Below are positions 19,033-28,967 of a DNA stretch of 64,000 bases, one piece after another. Numbering within the stretch: the stretch's first letter is position 1; each line of letters begins with the position of its first letter. The stretch is from positions 62,001 through 126,000 of the forward strand of contig PDZV01000004.1 of the NCBI GenBank assembly GCA_002753135.1. Reading direction: 5' to 3'. Made by a program: the position numbers and the translations under genes. The notes under the pieces were generated by a model. That model was not told the DNA's origin and ran no database searches. It saw only the letters and a list, made by a program, of their open reading frames with translations. This DNA comes from Magnetococcales bacterium WMHbinv6 (GTDB lineage: Bacteria > Pseudomonadota > Magnetococcia > Magnetococcales > Magnetaquicoccaceae).

Positions 19033-21591
19033 TTAAAGATGAAATTTATCCAGCAAAGTACGCAACTCAACACCAATTTGCGCGACCTGTTTTGCCCGTT
19101 GCCGCACGGTATCACTGACCCCCTGCACATCGACGATGGAGGTGCGCATCTCTTCCATGGCCCGGGCGATCTCTTGCGCCGAGTGTGAAGCATCACTGAC
19201 ATTGTTGCCGATGGTCACCGCCCCTTCGGAGACACCGGCCATTTGCATCGCCATGCCAGAGACTTCATCGGAGGCCTGGGCGACATGATGGGCTACCTCG
19301 GTGATTCCTTGGGAAATATGGGTCATGGTCTGCGAAATTTGTTCGATATTGTGCGCCGAGTTGCCAACCCGATCGGTGACGGCATCGGTCTCTTGTGAGG
19401 CCAGACGCACCACTCGGGTAATCTCTTCTATGGATTGGCTTTGTTCATCCACCGATCCCAGAATGCCATCGTTGGATTGGTTGATATGTTCCAAGCCGTT
19501 GGTCATGCCCCGAAAGGCAGCGACCACATCATCGGTCTTGAGACGAATTTGTTCCACCCATTGGGCGATCATTTGTGTGGCATTGGCGGTTTGCTGCGCC
19601 AAAGCTTTGACCTCGTTGGAAACCACCGCAAATCCTTTACCCATCTCCCCAGCCCGTGAGGCCTCAATGGCTGCATTCAGAGCCAGCATGCTGGTTTGAC
19701 CGGCAATGCGGTTGATGACATGCACCACATTACCGATCTCTTTGGCGGCGCTGTCCAATTTTTCCATAGCCGCCGAATTGCCGGTCGCCTGGCTGCTGAC
19801 CCGTTTTGACTCCTGACTGGCCGATTCACAGCGGGCACGCACGGCATGCAAGGCATTATTCATCTGTTCAATGGCTTGGGCCATGCTGGTCACATTGCCG
19901 CTGGTTCGTTGCGCGGCCTGGCGGACATGGGCCATGTTGGCATTGGCATCGCCTCCAGCCACCACCAGGCGGCGCAGACGTTCACTGCTCTCTTCTGCCG
20001 TGCTGGCGATGGTATTCATGTTCTGGTTCATGTGATCCACCGAACTGAATACCCCGCGTATGGCCTGATTCATATCCTGCATTTCTCCGGCAATGGCATC
20101 CATATTGCCGCTCATCTGCATGGTGCTGGCAGCAATCCGGTTGGCACCGGTACGCATTTTATCGGCCTCTTCGGACATATTGCTCGAAATGGTGGCCAGT
20201 TCGCTTGCTGATTGATTCAATTGGGCGGTTTGTCCTGAGAGTATTTCCACCATCTGGCGTAAATCGACTTTCATGTGGGCAAAACGGTCGGTCAACTCCT
20301 GAAACTCAACAAACAGAGTGCGTGTCGGTGCTTGATGCCGGAGATCCAGTTCGCTGATCCGCCGGGCCTCGGCCAGCAAAAAGGAAAACGATTGCATAAT
20401 GCTGCGAGCGATTCGCATGCTGATCAGCAGGACCAGCAGCAGGCCAAGGCCAGAAATCAGCAAGGTCTGCCACAATGTCTTATTGGCCTCTGCCAGAAAA
20501 TCTTCTTCGGGCACCACCACACCGATGGTCCAGCGCAGGGAGGGATCCATGGTCAGCGGTGCATAGTAGGAAAAATAGCGCTCTCCTTTCTCCTTGAAGG
20601 AAAAATAGCGTTCTGCATTGAGTTGCCAATTGGTTTCATTCCCTCTGCTGGCAGCTTCACCGAGCGCTTGACGGTAGGCGCTGACCACCACCGGATCGTT
20701 GACCTCTATCACACGGTTCAGTTGCAGAGATCCATCCCCGGCTTTGCGGACGACAGCGGCAAAATCGGTCATGGCCACCGTCTCTCCCAGCCCGTTGAAA
20801 ATAAACACTCGACCATTCGGGCTGATTTCCAGACGGGCCAAAAAATCGGAAATATCTTTCAAGACGATATCAATGCCAGCCACACCCAACACTTTGCCCT
20901 CCTGGCGGACCGGCATCGACACCGTAATGCCAACCTGGGTCAAATGTTGCCCTTTGAACACATCCAACCAGGTATAGACATTGGTCCAGTACAGATTATT
21001 CACCTCCAGGGCACCGGCATACCACGGTCGCAGACGGGGGTCATAGTTGAAATCATAAACGGACTCTTGTTTAACCAGATGGCCGCCTTCAGCATGTCCA
21101 TACCAGTGGGTTGCCAAATAGGGGGAGAGCAGGGCAGTGATCCGTTCTGGCGAGGTCTGACGGGCGGCCTCCTGCAAGGCGGCCCGGCTGGCGGCTGAAT
21201 CGTCCAGACGTTGTACCACCCGTGTGCGAATGGTTCCATCCCGTTCCCGTTTATTCAGCCAGTGATTACCCTGTTTATCGCCAAAATAGATCAAACTGAA
21301 TTGGGGGTAGAGGGTCAATTGGCGCAGCGTCAGTTGATTGAAGCGTTCCAGAAACTGTTTTTCATTTTCCGAAGCAAAAAGATGCGCATTCAGCTGGACG
21401 ATGGCAGCGGAAGGGTAGAGAAACTCTTTGATTTTTTCAACCGTTCGACGACCAATTTGCGTCAGGGTAAAATAGGCCGACTCTTCTGCGGCCCGCGAGG
21501 AAGAGTGATAATGCAGGGTCATGCTGAGCAGGGAGATGGTACCGACCATGGCAAAAAAAAGGGCCGGCAAAAACCGTTTCAAGCGGAACAT
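19033..21591 (-). CDS. Methyl-accepting chemotaxis protein with dCache sensor
   Basis: Predicted 852 residues from ATG 21591 (GAGAGGATG upstream). TM1 is near residues 5-26. A large periplasmic dCache-type domain follows ([32 protein letters not shown]), then TM2 around 378-398, HAMP, and a long helical signalling domain. The hairpin tip [20 protein letters not shown] is well conserved and binds CheA/CheW. dCache domains sense small ligands such as amino acids or organic acids. It has no neighbouring che genes, so it feeds a chemotaxis array encoded elsewhere. Confidence 0.92.
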   Translation of the reverse strand: MFRLKRFLPALFFAMVGTISLLSMTLHYHSSSRAAEESAYFTLTQIGRRTVEKIKEFLYPSAAIVQLNAHLFASENEKQFLERFNQLTLRQLTLYPQFSLIYFGDKQGNHWLNKRERDGTIRTRVVQRLDDSAASRAALQEAARQTSPERITALLSPYLATHWYGHAEGGHLVKQESVYDFNYDPRLRPWYAGALEVNNLYWTNVYTWLDVFKGQHLTQVGITVSMPVRQEGKVLGVAGIDIVLKDISDFLARLEISPNGRVFIFNGLGETVAMTDFAAVVRKAGDGSLQLNRVIEVNDPVVVSAYRQALGEAASRGNETNWQLNAERYFSFKEKGERYFSYYAPLTMDPSLRWTIGVVVPEEDFLAEANKTLWQTLLISGLGLLLVLLISMRIARSIMQSFSFLLAEARRISELDLRHQAPTRTLFVEFQELTDRFAHMKVDLRQMVEILSGQTAQLNQSASELATISSNMSEEADKMRTGANRIAASTMQMSGNMDAIAGEMQDMNQAIRGVFSSVDHMNQNMNTIASTAEESSERLRRLVVAGGDANANMAHVRQAAQRTSGNVTSMAQAIEQMNNALHAVRARCESASQESKRVSSQATGNSAAMEKLDSAAKEIGNVVHVINRIAGQTSMLALNAAIEASRAGEMGKGFAVVSNEVKALAQQTANATQMIAQWVEQIRLKTDDVVAAFRGMTNGLEHINQSNDGILGSVDEQSQSIEEITRVVRLASQETDAVTDRVGNSAHNIEQISQTMTHISQGITEVAHHVAQASDEVSGMAMQMAGVSEGAVTIGNNVSDASHSAQEIARAMEEMRTSIVDVQGVSDTVRQRAKQVAQIGVELRTLLDKFHL

Positions 21592-21667
21592 ATCGCCACA
21601 TCCTCTCGAACAACACACCGATACGGAAATCCGCATGGCAAAGTATGCTTTTTTTGTCAGCTACGCC

Positions 21668-21809
21668 AGGGCCTGTTCTCATTCGAGGCCAAAAGCCCTT
21701 CAGACAAGGCCTGGGCCGCGAGCAGCGCAGCATACGACTTGTGTGTGAGCAGCGGAGCGGCCCAGCAACGCTGTATCAAGGGGTTTTGGACCGAATGAGA
21801 ACAGGCCCT
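21668..21809. repeat. Fold-back (MITE/REP-like) element, copy A
   Basis: A 142-bp element is bounded by 18-bp perfect inverted repeats, AGGGCCTGTTCTCATTCG at 21668-21685 and its complement at 21792-21809. Inside are further nested arms, including CTGGGCCGC pairing with GCGGCCCAG, so the whole unit can fold into one long stem. It shares CCTTCAGACAAGGC and an internal TTGTGTGTGAGCAG-like core with the element at 35102. It has no coding capacity and lies between two minus-strand genes. Confidence 0.8.
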
Positions 21810-21843
21810 GCCGACAGGAACAATCGTTGGCAATAACCGGCTG

Positions 21844-23934
21844 TCAGGATGCCCGATCGTCGGCGTATTGTTGCAAAAAGCCTAAAAACAACGGCTGAAT
21901 CCGACAAGGGACCGAAAAACGGGCTTGCGGACGGCTGCAATGGTGCGTTTCCAGATGGACACCAAAAGCGCCGAACGTATCCAACAGATCATGCACCAGC
22001 AGACCCAACGGCCAATGAATCACCACCCGTTCCTCCGAAGAGCGCAGCTCCTCTGCCGACAAATCCATATCAGCCAACAGTTGACGGATCTGGCTGATGG
22101 TCGGTTTCAGATGGCCCAAACGGGTGGCAAACAGATAGGGCAGATCCAGTTTGGTCAACCCTTCCGGCAAGGCCAGCTCCCGGTTGGCGATGGATTGCAG
22201 CAGCTGTTTGGTCTGCTGTTCCTGTTTATTGCGGCGGGCCAGTTGTTCACGGTGCAGAAAGGCACGTTCGGAAAACTGGATGGTCTGGGCCATGGCATCT
22301 TTGACCACCGGTTGGTCGGAGGTACTTTCACCGCGAATGAACAGAGGGTGGTTCAACAGGGCCACGACAAATGCCTGATTGGTTTGCAAACCATCGACTC
22401 GCAAGGTTTCAACGGCAGAGATCAAACGACGGCGGGCACCATCCCGATCTTTGCCGCGTGCCACAATTTGGATCACCATCGAATCATATTGTTTATTGGG
22501 CATGCGACCGGTTTGCCGATCGTCGCCACCATCCAGGCGATGATCCATGTAGACCGTCACATCACGCCCGGCGGGTAACTCCAGGGCATAGATCGGTTGC
22601 CCCGCCTCCGGGACGGTCACAATATCCACCCCCATGGTTTTTTTGAACGCCTCGCGTTCGGCAGCCGACAGAAATCGCTCAAAACAGATGCGTGCCTCCA
22701 TGGTGTGACCACCACGCGCCTCGGCTTCGGCGTCGAGCTGCTCTTGTGCTTTCAGGCGTTTGCCCTCGGCAATATCGAACTGTGTCTGAATAAACTGGAT
22801 GCCGCCTTGATGGCCGGAGACCGGATGTTCCACCTGAATGCGGGTGTTGACCTCAAGAAAATAAAATCTTTTTTCCAAAGGCAGATACATCATTTCAAAG
22901 GTGGCCAGACCTTCATAGGGATGACCGAGTTTTTCGGCACCCTTGCGGAAAAAAGCGGTGATGTTGTCGCGCAAAAACTGCACCTGATCCGGGGTGATGC
23001 CGATGGCAATCTCTTCGATGATTTTTTGCTTGCCCCGTTGCAAGGTACAATCGCGCATCGGACCAAAACGGATGGTTCCTTCTCGGTCGATCATCACCTG
23101 CATTTCGATGTGGCGATTGGAGACGACAAATTCATTGATGATGAAAGAGGGATGACGGGCAGAAAATTGTTCAAAGAGGGCGAGAAACTCCTCTTCCGCG
23201 ACCGAGGCATCGATTTCCAGTTGTCCTTTGCCACCACCGCCAAAACAATCCTTGAATAAAAAGCGTTGCACGGTGGTTTGATAACGACGGAAAAAAGCCC
23301 GCGCCTCCGCACGGGTTTTGACATCCCCCGAGCTGATGGGCAGCGGGATGGCGGTCTCCTGACAGAAGCGGTTGGCCTCCATTTTATTGCCCAGCAGTTC
23401 AATCCAGGCGGCAGAAGGGGCAAGAATCTTGAAATAGCGTCCCGCCTCCGCATTCCATTCCGGATCTTCCGAGTTGAAGCCGTAGCCGGGATGAATGGCC
23501 ACCTTTTCCGGGGCGATATCCATCGATTCGATCATTTCCCGCAGCCGACGAATGACCTGAATATCCTCCCGTGCGCTGCCTTTGTTGCGGCTGTCTTTAT
23601 AGGTCAGGACAGGGAGAACAATGTCACCATCATCCAGCAGATGGTCGAAATAGGGTAAATCCTCCTGTTCCCAGAGGAGAAAAACCTTTTTTCCCGCTTT
23701 GTGGGCCTCCTGGATCACCATGGAGGCGATGATACCCCGGTTGGCGATGATGATGTATTCGTAGGCATCGGGAGCATCCAGACGACACTCCGGACGGGTC
23801 AGTTCATCACTGCAGGCAGAAAGCAAAGGGGGTTCGTCTGCGTAGGGTTCAGGCGGGGGGAGCAATTTTTGAAAAAAACCATCGCGCTGTTCAGGAAGGT
23901 CAGACATCGCCGTATCATTATCCTCTGCTGTCAT
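21844..23934 (-). CDS. Biotin-carboxylase-like ATP-grasp enzyme with unusual ends
   Basis: Predicted 696 residues (ATG 23910 is an alternative start). After a 55-residue leader, the biotin carboxylase core follows: YIIIANRGIIA (59-70), the ATP-grasp glycine loop GGGGKG (232-237), KQK (302-304) and EVNTRIQVEHP (361-371). All usual catalytic residues appear kept, yet the sequence is well diverged from AccC or PycA. The last 170 residues are unlike a biotinyl domain and lack the MKM lysine motif, so a separate biotin carrier would be needed. Roles such as acyl-CoA, pyruvate or 2-oxoglutarate carboxylation are possible. It overlaps the upstream cyclic-nucleotide-binding gene by 4 bases. Confidence 0.7.
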   Translation of the reverse strand: MTAEDNDTAMSDLPEQRDGFFQKLLPPPEPYADEPPLLSACSDELTRPECRLDAPDAYEYIIIANRGIIASMVIQEAHKAGKKVFLLWEQEDLPYFDHLLDDGDIVLPVLTYKDSRNKGSAREDIQVIRRLREMIESMDIAPEKVAIHPGYGFNSEDPEWNAEAGRYFKILAPSAAWIELLGNKMEANRFCQETAIPLPISSGDVKTRAEARAFFRRYQTTVQRFLFKDCFGGGGKGQLEIDASVAEEEFLALFEQFSARHPSFIINEFVVSNRHIEMQVMIDREGTIRFGPMRDCTLQRGKQKIIEEIAIGITPDQVQFLRDNITAFFRKGAEKLGHPYEGLATFEMMYLPLEKRFYFLEVNTRIQVEHPVSGHQGGIQFIQTQFDIAEGKRLKAQEQLDAEAEARGGHTMEARICFERFLSAAEREAFKKTMGVDIVTVPEAGQPIYALELPAGRDVTVYMDHRLDGGDDRQTGRMPNKQYDSMVIQIVARGKDRDGARRRLISAVETLRVDGLQTNQAFVVALLNHPLFIRGESTSDQPVVKDAMAQTIQFSERAFLHREQLARRNKQEQQTKQLLQSIANRELALPEGLTKLDLPYLFATRLGHLKPTISQIRQLLADMDLSAEELRSSEERVVIHWPLGLLVHDLLDTFGAFGVHLETHHCSRPQARFSVPCRIQPLFLGFLQQYADDRAS

Positions 23935-24371
23935 TGGCGTTTGGTGTCAACCAAAGTCACGTTGGTGCGATCCAGATGGCCAATCAGAATATTGATCAGT
24001 TCGTCCTTGAATTGCAATTGGATGGCAAACTCCAGCTCATCCAGTGCAGTGCGGTCGATGGCAAAGCAAATGCTGTCTTCCATGGCGGTGACACTGGTTG
24101 TCCGGATCCGATTGGTCAGAAAAGCAATTTCACCAATCACCGAACCGGCGGGCAAGGTCGCCAATATTTCTCCGGGAACACCCTCCTTGCTGACTTGCAC
24201 CGAACCTTTGACGACGATATAGAGCGTGTTATCGACACTGCCTTCACGGATCAATATCTCCCCTTTTTTGAAAGGTACAAAAAAGGAGGCCGATTCCGCC
24301 AGCATGCGTTTATGCTCGATGGTGAACTTGGTAAAAAAGGGTATTTTTTCAAGTAATTTCAGAAACAGCAT
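23931..24371 (-). CDS. Stand-alone cyclic-nucleotide-binding domain protein
   Basis: Predicted 146 residues from ATG 24371, which has GAGGAAAA upstream; a TTG at 24401 is less likely. The single CNB fold has FVPFKKGEILIREGSVDNTLYIVVKGSVQV and the phosphate-binding-cassette region LPAGSVIGEIAFLTNRIRTTSV. Glutamate is present in GEIAF; the usual arginine may be supplied by RIRTTS. No DNA-binding helix-turn-helix follows, so it is not a Crp-type regulator. Its stop overlaps the start of the biotin-carboxylase-like gene (ATGA), so the two are probably made together and may interact. Confidence 0.8.
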   Translation of the reverse strand: MLFLKLLEKIPFFTKFTIEHKRMLAESASFFVPFKKGEILIREGSVDNTLYIVVKGSVQVSKEGVPGEILATLPAGSVIGEIAFLTNRIRTTSVTAMEDSICFAIDRTALDELEFAIQLQFKDELINILIGHLDRTNVTLVDTKRQ

Positions 24372-24621
24372 GGATTTTTCCTCATTGGTAAACCAGGTCA
24401 ATCCTTGGAATCAATTTTCTTTGTCGGCGAACTCTAGCCCGCTGTCACAAAAAAAGCAAGCGTAACCCATGACCGCACGATGCCGTTTCTTGCGACATCA
24501 TGAGGATTTTTTACTCCGTGGGTTGCATGGCGAGGGGTTTCTGACATACAATAAATAATTTCACGTAACTCATGGAAGTGCGGGTTGCGCCGGTTTACTT
24601 GTCAACAACAATGAGGCGTTC
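24372..24621. other. Divergent intergenic region with possible gap promoter
   Basis: 250 bases separate the minus-strand CNB gene and the plus-strand gap gene. TTGCAT (24523-24528) and TACAAT (24547-24552), 18 bases apart, could be a weak promoter for gap. No operator or RNA was recognised. Confidence 0.35.
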
Positions 24622-25857
24622 ATGAAACTGGGCATCAATGGCATGGGCCGGATCGGCAAATTGTCTCTCTGGTACCACTTGGCAAACAAGACGTTTGACG
24701 AAATTGTCATCAATGTAGGCCGTCCGGTTGGTAAAAGTTTGGAAGATTTGGCGCATGCGGTCGAGCATGACAGCACCTACGGGCGGTTGACGAATTTTTT
24801 GCATGGTTATCACGGCCAGCGGGTGATCGAAGAGTTGGATGAAGCCAGTGGCCGGATGGTGATCAACGGTACGCCGGTCCATTTTTTACGCAGCCACCGC
24901 AATCCCCGCGAGATTGGCTGGCGCCACCATGGTGTCCGTCTGGTGGTGGATTGCACGGGTGTTTTTGTCGATCCGACCGTGGCGGCTGATGCCGGTAACG
25001 GCTCCTTGCGCGGCCATCTGGATGCCGGTGCCGAAAAGGTGTTGCTCTCTGCGCCGTTCAAGATCAAAACCAGCGGTATCGCCATGCCGGATGATGCCAC
25101 CACGGTCGTGATGGGTATCAACGACGAAATGTACGTACCAAAGCAACACACTTTGCTGTCGGCAGCCTCTTGTACCACCACCTGTCTGGCCTTCATGATG
25201 AAGCCGATGCTGGACCATTTTGGTGCCGATCGTATTTTATCCGCATCGATGGTCACCGTGCATGCCTCCACCAGCAGTCAGGTGGTGCTGGATGCGTTGC
25301 CAAGTGCCAACGCTTCCGATTTGCGCAAAAATCGTAGTGTACTCAACAACCTGATTTTGACCACTACCGGTGCCGCCAAGGCACTGCGTCTGGTGTTGCC
25401 AGAGATGGCGGAGATCGGCATGATGGCCGAATCGGTCCGTGTTCCCACGGCCACCGGCTCCCTGATTATCCTGACCTTGAACCTGCAATCGGAAAGTCGG
25501 GATAATCCGATCAACCGCACCGACATCAACCGGGTTTACCAAGAGGCAGCAGAGGGTGCCTGTGCCGGTTATCTGGTCTACAGCGCTGCCCAGAATGTCT
25601 CTGCCGACATGATCGGCTTCCCGATGGCCGCCGCAATCATCGAAGGTTCAGAAACTCATACCCGCACGGCCTATACCCGGGTCAATCTGGATCGGGTGCC
25701 GCATCTGACGCAAGCCATGCGCGATGCCATTCCCTCTCATACCCTGGAGGTTCCCGTGACCCAGGCGGTCACCTACGGCTGGTATGATAACGAATTGGGC
25801 AGCTATACCAATTTGTTGGGTAAATTGACACGCCATGTTGCCGATAAGCTTTTGTGA
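24622..25857 (+). CDS. gap: Glyceraldehyde-3-phosphate dehydrogenase, divergent
   Basis: Predicted 411 residues, longer than the usual 335. The Rossmann motif is GINGMGRIGK, the catalytic cysteine lies in SAASCTTTCLA, the partner histidine in VTVHASTSSQ, and the end YDNELGSYTNLLG is typical. The residue after the second strand, normally an Asp that selects NAD, is Val (EIVINVG), so NADP use or dual use is possible. It interconverts glyceraldehyde 3-phosphate and 1,3-bisphosphoglycerate; with pckA nearby, a gluconeogenic role is likely. GAGGCG precedes the ATG. tolB follows after 11 bases. Confidence 0.88.
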   Translation: MKLGINGMGRIGKLSLWYHLANKTFDEIVINVGRPVGKSLEDLAHAVEHDSTYGRLTNFLHGYHGQRVIEELDEASGRMVINGTPVHFLRSHRNPREIGWRHHGVRLVVDCTGVFVDPTVAADAGNGSLRGHLDAGAEKVLLSAPFKIKTSGIAMPDDATTVVMGINDEMYVPKQHTLLSAASCTTTCLAFMMKPMLDHFGADRILSASMVTVHASTSSQVVLDALPSANASDLRKNRSVLNNLILTTTGAAKALRLVLPEMAEIGMMAESVRVPTATGSLIILTLNLQSESRDNPINRTDINRVYQEAAEGACAGYLVYSAAQNVSADMIGFPMAAAIIEGSETHTRTAYTRVNLDRVPHLTQAMRDAIPSHTLEVPVTQAVTYGWYDNELGSYTNLLGKLTRHVADKLL

Positions 25858-25868
25858 GGAAAACGACC

Positions 25869-27224
25869 ATGTTTTTCATCCGCTGCGTTCAGGCTGTTGA
25901 TCGTCGTCTTCTTTCCCTGCTCTGGCTGGGATTGTTTCTGTTCTTGTCGGCAGGCAGCTCCTCCGCACTGGCCGGTGGGTTGCGTATCGACATTACCAAA
26001 GGGGGGTTGACCCCTTTACCGATTGCCATCCCTTCTTTTGTCAATCTGGCCGGTGGTGGTCAGGCCAGCGCTGGTGGCACCATGGGCAGCCAGGTCGCAG
26101 ATGTGGTCACGGCTGATCTGGAACGTTCGGGCCTGTTTCGCCCCATCAGCAAAAGCGCCTTTCTGCAGATGCCGGATCATCTGTTGAAAAATGGTCCGCA
26201 ATTTCGTGACTGGCGGGTGATCGGTGCTGAAGCGCTGGTCTCCGGAGCGGTACGTCAGGAAGGGGATCAGATCATTGTCGATTTTTTCCTTTATGATGTC
26301 TATCAAGGCAATCTGATCGGCAAAGGCAAACGTTTTTCTGCCGTTGCCCGCAACTGGCGTCATGTTGCTCACCGGGTGGCCGACGAAATCTATACCCGAT
26401 TGACCGGAGAAACCGGATATTTCACCTCGCGCATCTCTTTTGTGTCGCATAAAGGAAATCTCAAACAGATCAGCATCATGGATCAGGATGGGGCCAACCG
26501 GAGCGATTTGACGCAGGGCAAAGATCTGGTGCTGACCCCCCGCTTTTCACCGGACGGGGATAGCCTGTTTTATATTACCTATGAGAACGGTGCCCCGCGC
26601 ATTGCCCGGCTCAATCTGCTGGGCGGCGGCTCAAACATTCTGAGTGATTATCCCGGTTTGAACAGTGCCCCCTCCTGGTCGCCCGACGGTCGGCGCATGG
26701 CCTTTACCCTCAGTATGGACGGCAACCCGGAAATCTATGTCCGCGATCTCAACGGTTCGCATCCAACCCGTTTGACCGACAATCCGGCCATCGATACCTC
26801 CCCATCCTGGTCACCGGATGGTCAAAAAATTGTCTTCAACTCCGACCGGGCTGGCACACCACAGTTGTACGTGATGAATGCCGGCGGCGGGGAGGCACGT
26901 CGGATCACCTTTGAAGGTAACTATAACGCGGCCCCATCCTGGTCACCGCGTGGCGACCTGATTGCCTTTGTCCATGGCGGTGGTGGTCGATTCCGCATCG
27001 CGGTCATCAACCCGGACGGAAAAAACATGCGTGTTTTGACCGATTCCTGGATGGATGAGTCGCCGACCTGGTCTCCCAATGGTCGGGTCATCCTGTTTTC
27101 GCGCCATAATGGCAGTCGTTCGCAGCTTTACAGTATTGATTTGACGGGCTACAATGAGAGGCTGGTGCCTGTCGGCGGGGATTCGGAAGGGTCTGACCCC
27201 TCCTGGTCACCTTTGATCCGCTAG
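25869..27224 (+). CDS. tolB: Tol-Pal system periplasmic protein TolB
   Basis: Predicted 451 residues from ATG 25869 with TGAGGAAAA upstream. A Sec signal peptide (LLWLGLFLFLSAGSSSALA) is followed by the TolB N-terminal domain (about 40-180), then a six-blade propeller of PD40 repeats such as APSWSPDGRRMAF and SPSWSPDGQKIVF. TolB binds Pal and shuttles between TolA and Pal for outer-membrane constriction and integrity. It precedes pal and cpoB in the usual order, but tolQRA, normally upstream, is replaced here by gap. Confidence 0.96.
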   Translation: MFFIRCVQAVDRRLLSLLWLGLFLFLSAGSSSALAGGLRIDITKGGLTPLPIAIPSFVNLAGGGQASAGGTMGSQVADVVTADLERSGLFRPISKSAFLQMPDHLLKNGPQFRDWRVIGAEALVSGAVRQEGDQIIVDFFLYDVYQGNLIGKGKRFSAVARNWRHVAHRVADEIYTRLTGETGYFTSRISFVSHKGNLKQISIMDQDGANRSDLTQGKDLVLTPRFSPDGDSLFYITYENGAPRIARLNLLGGGSNILSDYPGLNSAPSWSPDGRRMAFTLSMDGNPEIYVRDLNGSHPTRLTDNPAIDTSPSWSPDGQKIVFNSDRAGTPQLYVMNAGGGEARRITFEGNYNAAPSWSPRGDLIAFVHGGGGRFRIAVINPDGKNMRVLTDSWMDESPTWSPNGRVILFSRHNGSRSQLYSIDLTGYNERLVPVGGDSEGSDPSWSPLIR

Positions 27225-27265
27225 GTGCCTTTGGTTTTGATTTCCATTCAATTGAGAGGTTTTCC

Positions 27266-27817
27266 ATGAAACGAGTCGGATTGTTGGCGGTGGCGCTGTT
27301 GTCGCTGGGTCTGTTGGCCGGGTGCGGTTCCACATCTAAAGTCGGTGACGGGGATCAAGCGGGTGCCGATGCAGCGGGCAGAGATGGCAAAGGGATCGGC
27401 CGGATGGGCGGTTCTTCCGCCAATCTGAACGATCCTTCCCGTGGTGGGGCCGGTGCCGGTGGTTACCGCTTCGATGTCAATGTTGAACCGGAACACCGGA
27501 TCTTTTTTGAATACAACTCGGCTTTGGTCAACGACCGGGCTGCGCAGGTGCTGGCCCACAATGCCGGCTGGATCCTGGCCCATGGCCCGAAAGGGGTGAT
27601 CACCGTGGAAGGTCACTGCGACGAGCGGGGAACCCGCGAATTCAACCTGGCTTTGGGTCAACAACGGGCCGATGCCGTGGTCCGTTTTTTGGTCTCCCAA
27701 GGGTTGCCAGCCAATCGTTTGAAAGCGGTCTCCTATGGCAAGGAGAAACCGTTGGTACCCTCGCATGACGAATCCTCCTGGAGCAAAAACCGTCGTGCTG
27801 AGTTGGTGCTGCGCTAA
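27266..27817 (+). CDS. pal: Peptidoglycan-associated lipoprotein Pal
   Basis: Predicted 183 residues. The signal ends in the lipobox LLAGC with the lipidated Cys20. A glycine-rich linker follows, then an OmpA-like domain (about 70-183) with the peptidoglycan-binding segment VEGHCDERGTREFNLALGQQRA. It tethers the outer membrane to peptidoglycan and partners TolB, encoded just upstream. GAGAGG precedes the start. Confidence 0.97.
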   Translation: MKRVGLLAVALLSLGLLAGCGSTSKVGDGDQAGADAAGRDGKGIGRMGGSSANLNDPSRGGAGAGGYRFDVNVEPEHRIFFEYNSALVNDRAAQVLAHNAGWILAHGPKGVITVEGHCDERGTREFNLALGQQRADAVVRFLVSQGLPANRLKAVSYGKEKPLVPSHDESSWSKNRRAELVLR

Positions 27818-27839
27818 TTCCATCATTGGGTGAAAAACC

Positions 27840-28964
27840 ATGAAAACCAGGACAACTCTCCGTCGGATGCCGATTCTGCCATTGCCGGGTCGCCGCTGTA
27901 TCCAGGCGGCGTTGTCCGGGTTGTTGCTACTGGGGCTGACCGGCTGCGCCGGTGGCTTGGGTGGGGGCAAGGAACGTCCCCCCGAATGGGAAAAGCCTAT
28001 CCAGGATATTGATCATAAAGTCGAACAGACCGAAAAGAGCAGCCGGGCTGCCTTGGCAGACTTGCAACGGCGCCTGGCAGCCCAGGAGGCTGAAATGCGC
28101 CTGTTGCGGGGCAACCTGGAGGTGGTGCAACACGAAAATCAGTCCTTGAAGGAGCAGGTCAAGGAAAAAGCGGTGATGGAGAGCGAGATGGATCGCCCCG
28201 TAGCCGCTGTTGCGCCTGATCAATCCATTGTCATGCCCAACCAACCGGGACAACCGGCTGCTGTTCCTCCGGGCGGTAAAGCGGCCATGGTTTCTGGACA
28301 ACCTGCCACGGCGCAAGCCGTACCGGTGGCACCCCAGCAACCGCCCGTAGCGGGCAGACCGCCTGCTCCCCCGGCGGCGGTGGCAACACCAGCCGCAGCT
28401 CCGGCGGCCACGACCACCGTTGCCAAGGTCAATCCAGCGCCGACCGCTCCGGTAACAGCCGGTACGCCGCAACAAATGTACGATGCCGCGCTGTTGCTTT
28501 TGAAAAGTGGCCACTACAAAGAGGCGAGGGAAGGGTTTGAAAAATTTCAGGAAAAATATCCCGATGACACCTTGTCCGACAATGCCCAATACTGGATTGG
28601 CGAATTGCATATGGTGCAAAAACAGCATCGGGAGGCGTTGCTTGCTTTCGGTAAAGTCATTTCCAAATGGCCAACCAGCACCAAAGTGCCGGATAGCTTG
28701 TTAAAAATCGGCTATGCCTTTCAGGAGTTGGGTGATCTTGCCAACGCACGGGTCAGCTTGACCAAATTGATCAACGATTATCCGGATGCCAAAGCCACAC
28801 CGATGGCACGCCAGCGTTTGCAAGAGATTGTCCAGAAAGAAAAAGAGTCGGGGGCAACGGTAAAAGCAGCACCGGCAGCGACCAACACGGTGCCCAGCAA
28901 AAGCGAACCGGCCAAAGCCGAACCACCGGGTAGCAGACGGGTGAAACGTTTGGCAGGAGAGTAA
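27840..28964 (+). CDS. cpoB: Cell division coordinator CpoB (YbgF), lipoprotein form
   Basis: Predicted 374 residues. The hydrophobic stretch LSGLLLLGLTGCAGG ends in a lipobox, which would lipidate Cys36; the E. coli protein is soluble, so this is a variant. A coiled coil (about 55-110) is followed by a long Pro/Ala linker. The C-terminal TPR domain (about 205-325) begins QQMYDAALLLLKSGHYKEA. It links Tol-Pal with peptidoglycan synthesis at division. It lies 22 bases after pal and 3 bases before queC. Confidence 0.93.
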   Translation: MKTRTTLRRMPILPLPGRRCIQAALSGLLLLGLTGCAGGLGGGKERPPEWEKPIQDIDHKVEQTEKSSRAALADLQRRLAAQEAEMRLLRGNLEVVQHENQSLKEQVKEKAVMESEMDRPVAAVAPDQSIVMPNQPGQPAAVPPGGKAAMVSGQPATAQAVPVAPQQPPVAGRPPAPPAAVATPAAAPAATTTVAKVNPAPTAPVTAGTPQQMYDAALLLLKSGHYKEAREGFEKFQEKYPDDTLSDNAQYWIGELHMVQKQHREALLAFGKVISKWPTSTKVPDSLLKIGYAFQELGDLANARVSLTKLINDYPDAKATPMARQRLQEIVQKEKESGATVKAAPAATNTVPSKSEPAKAEPPGSRRVKRLAGE

Positions 28965-28967
28965 AGG

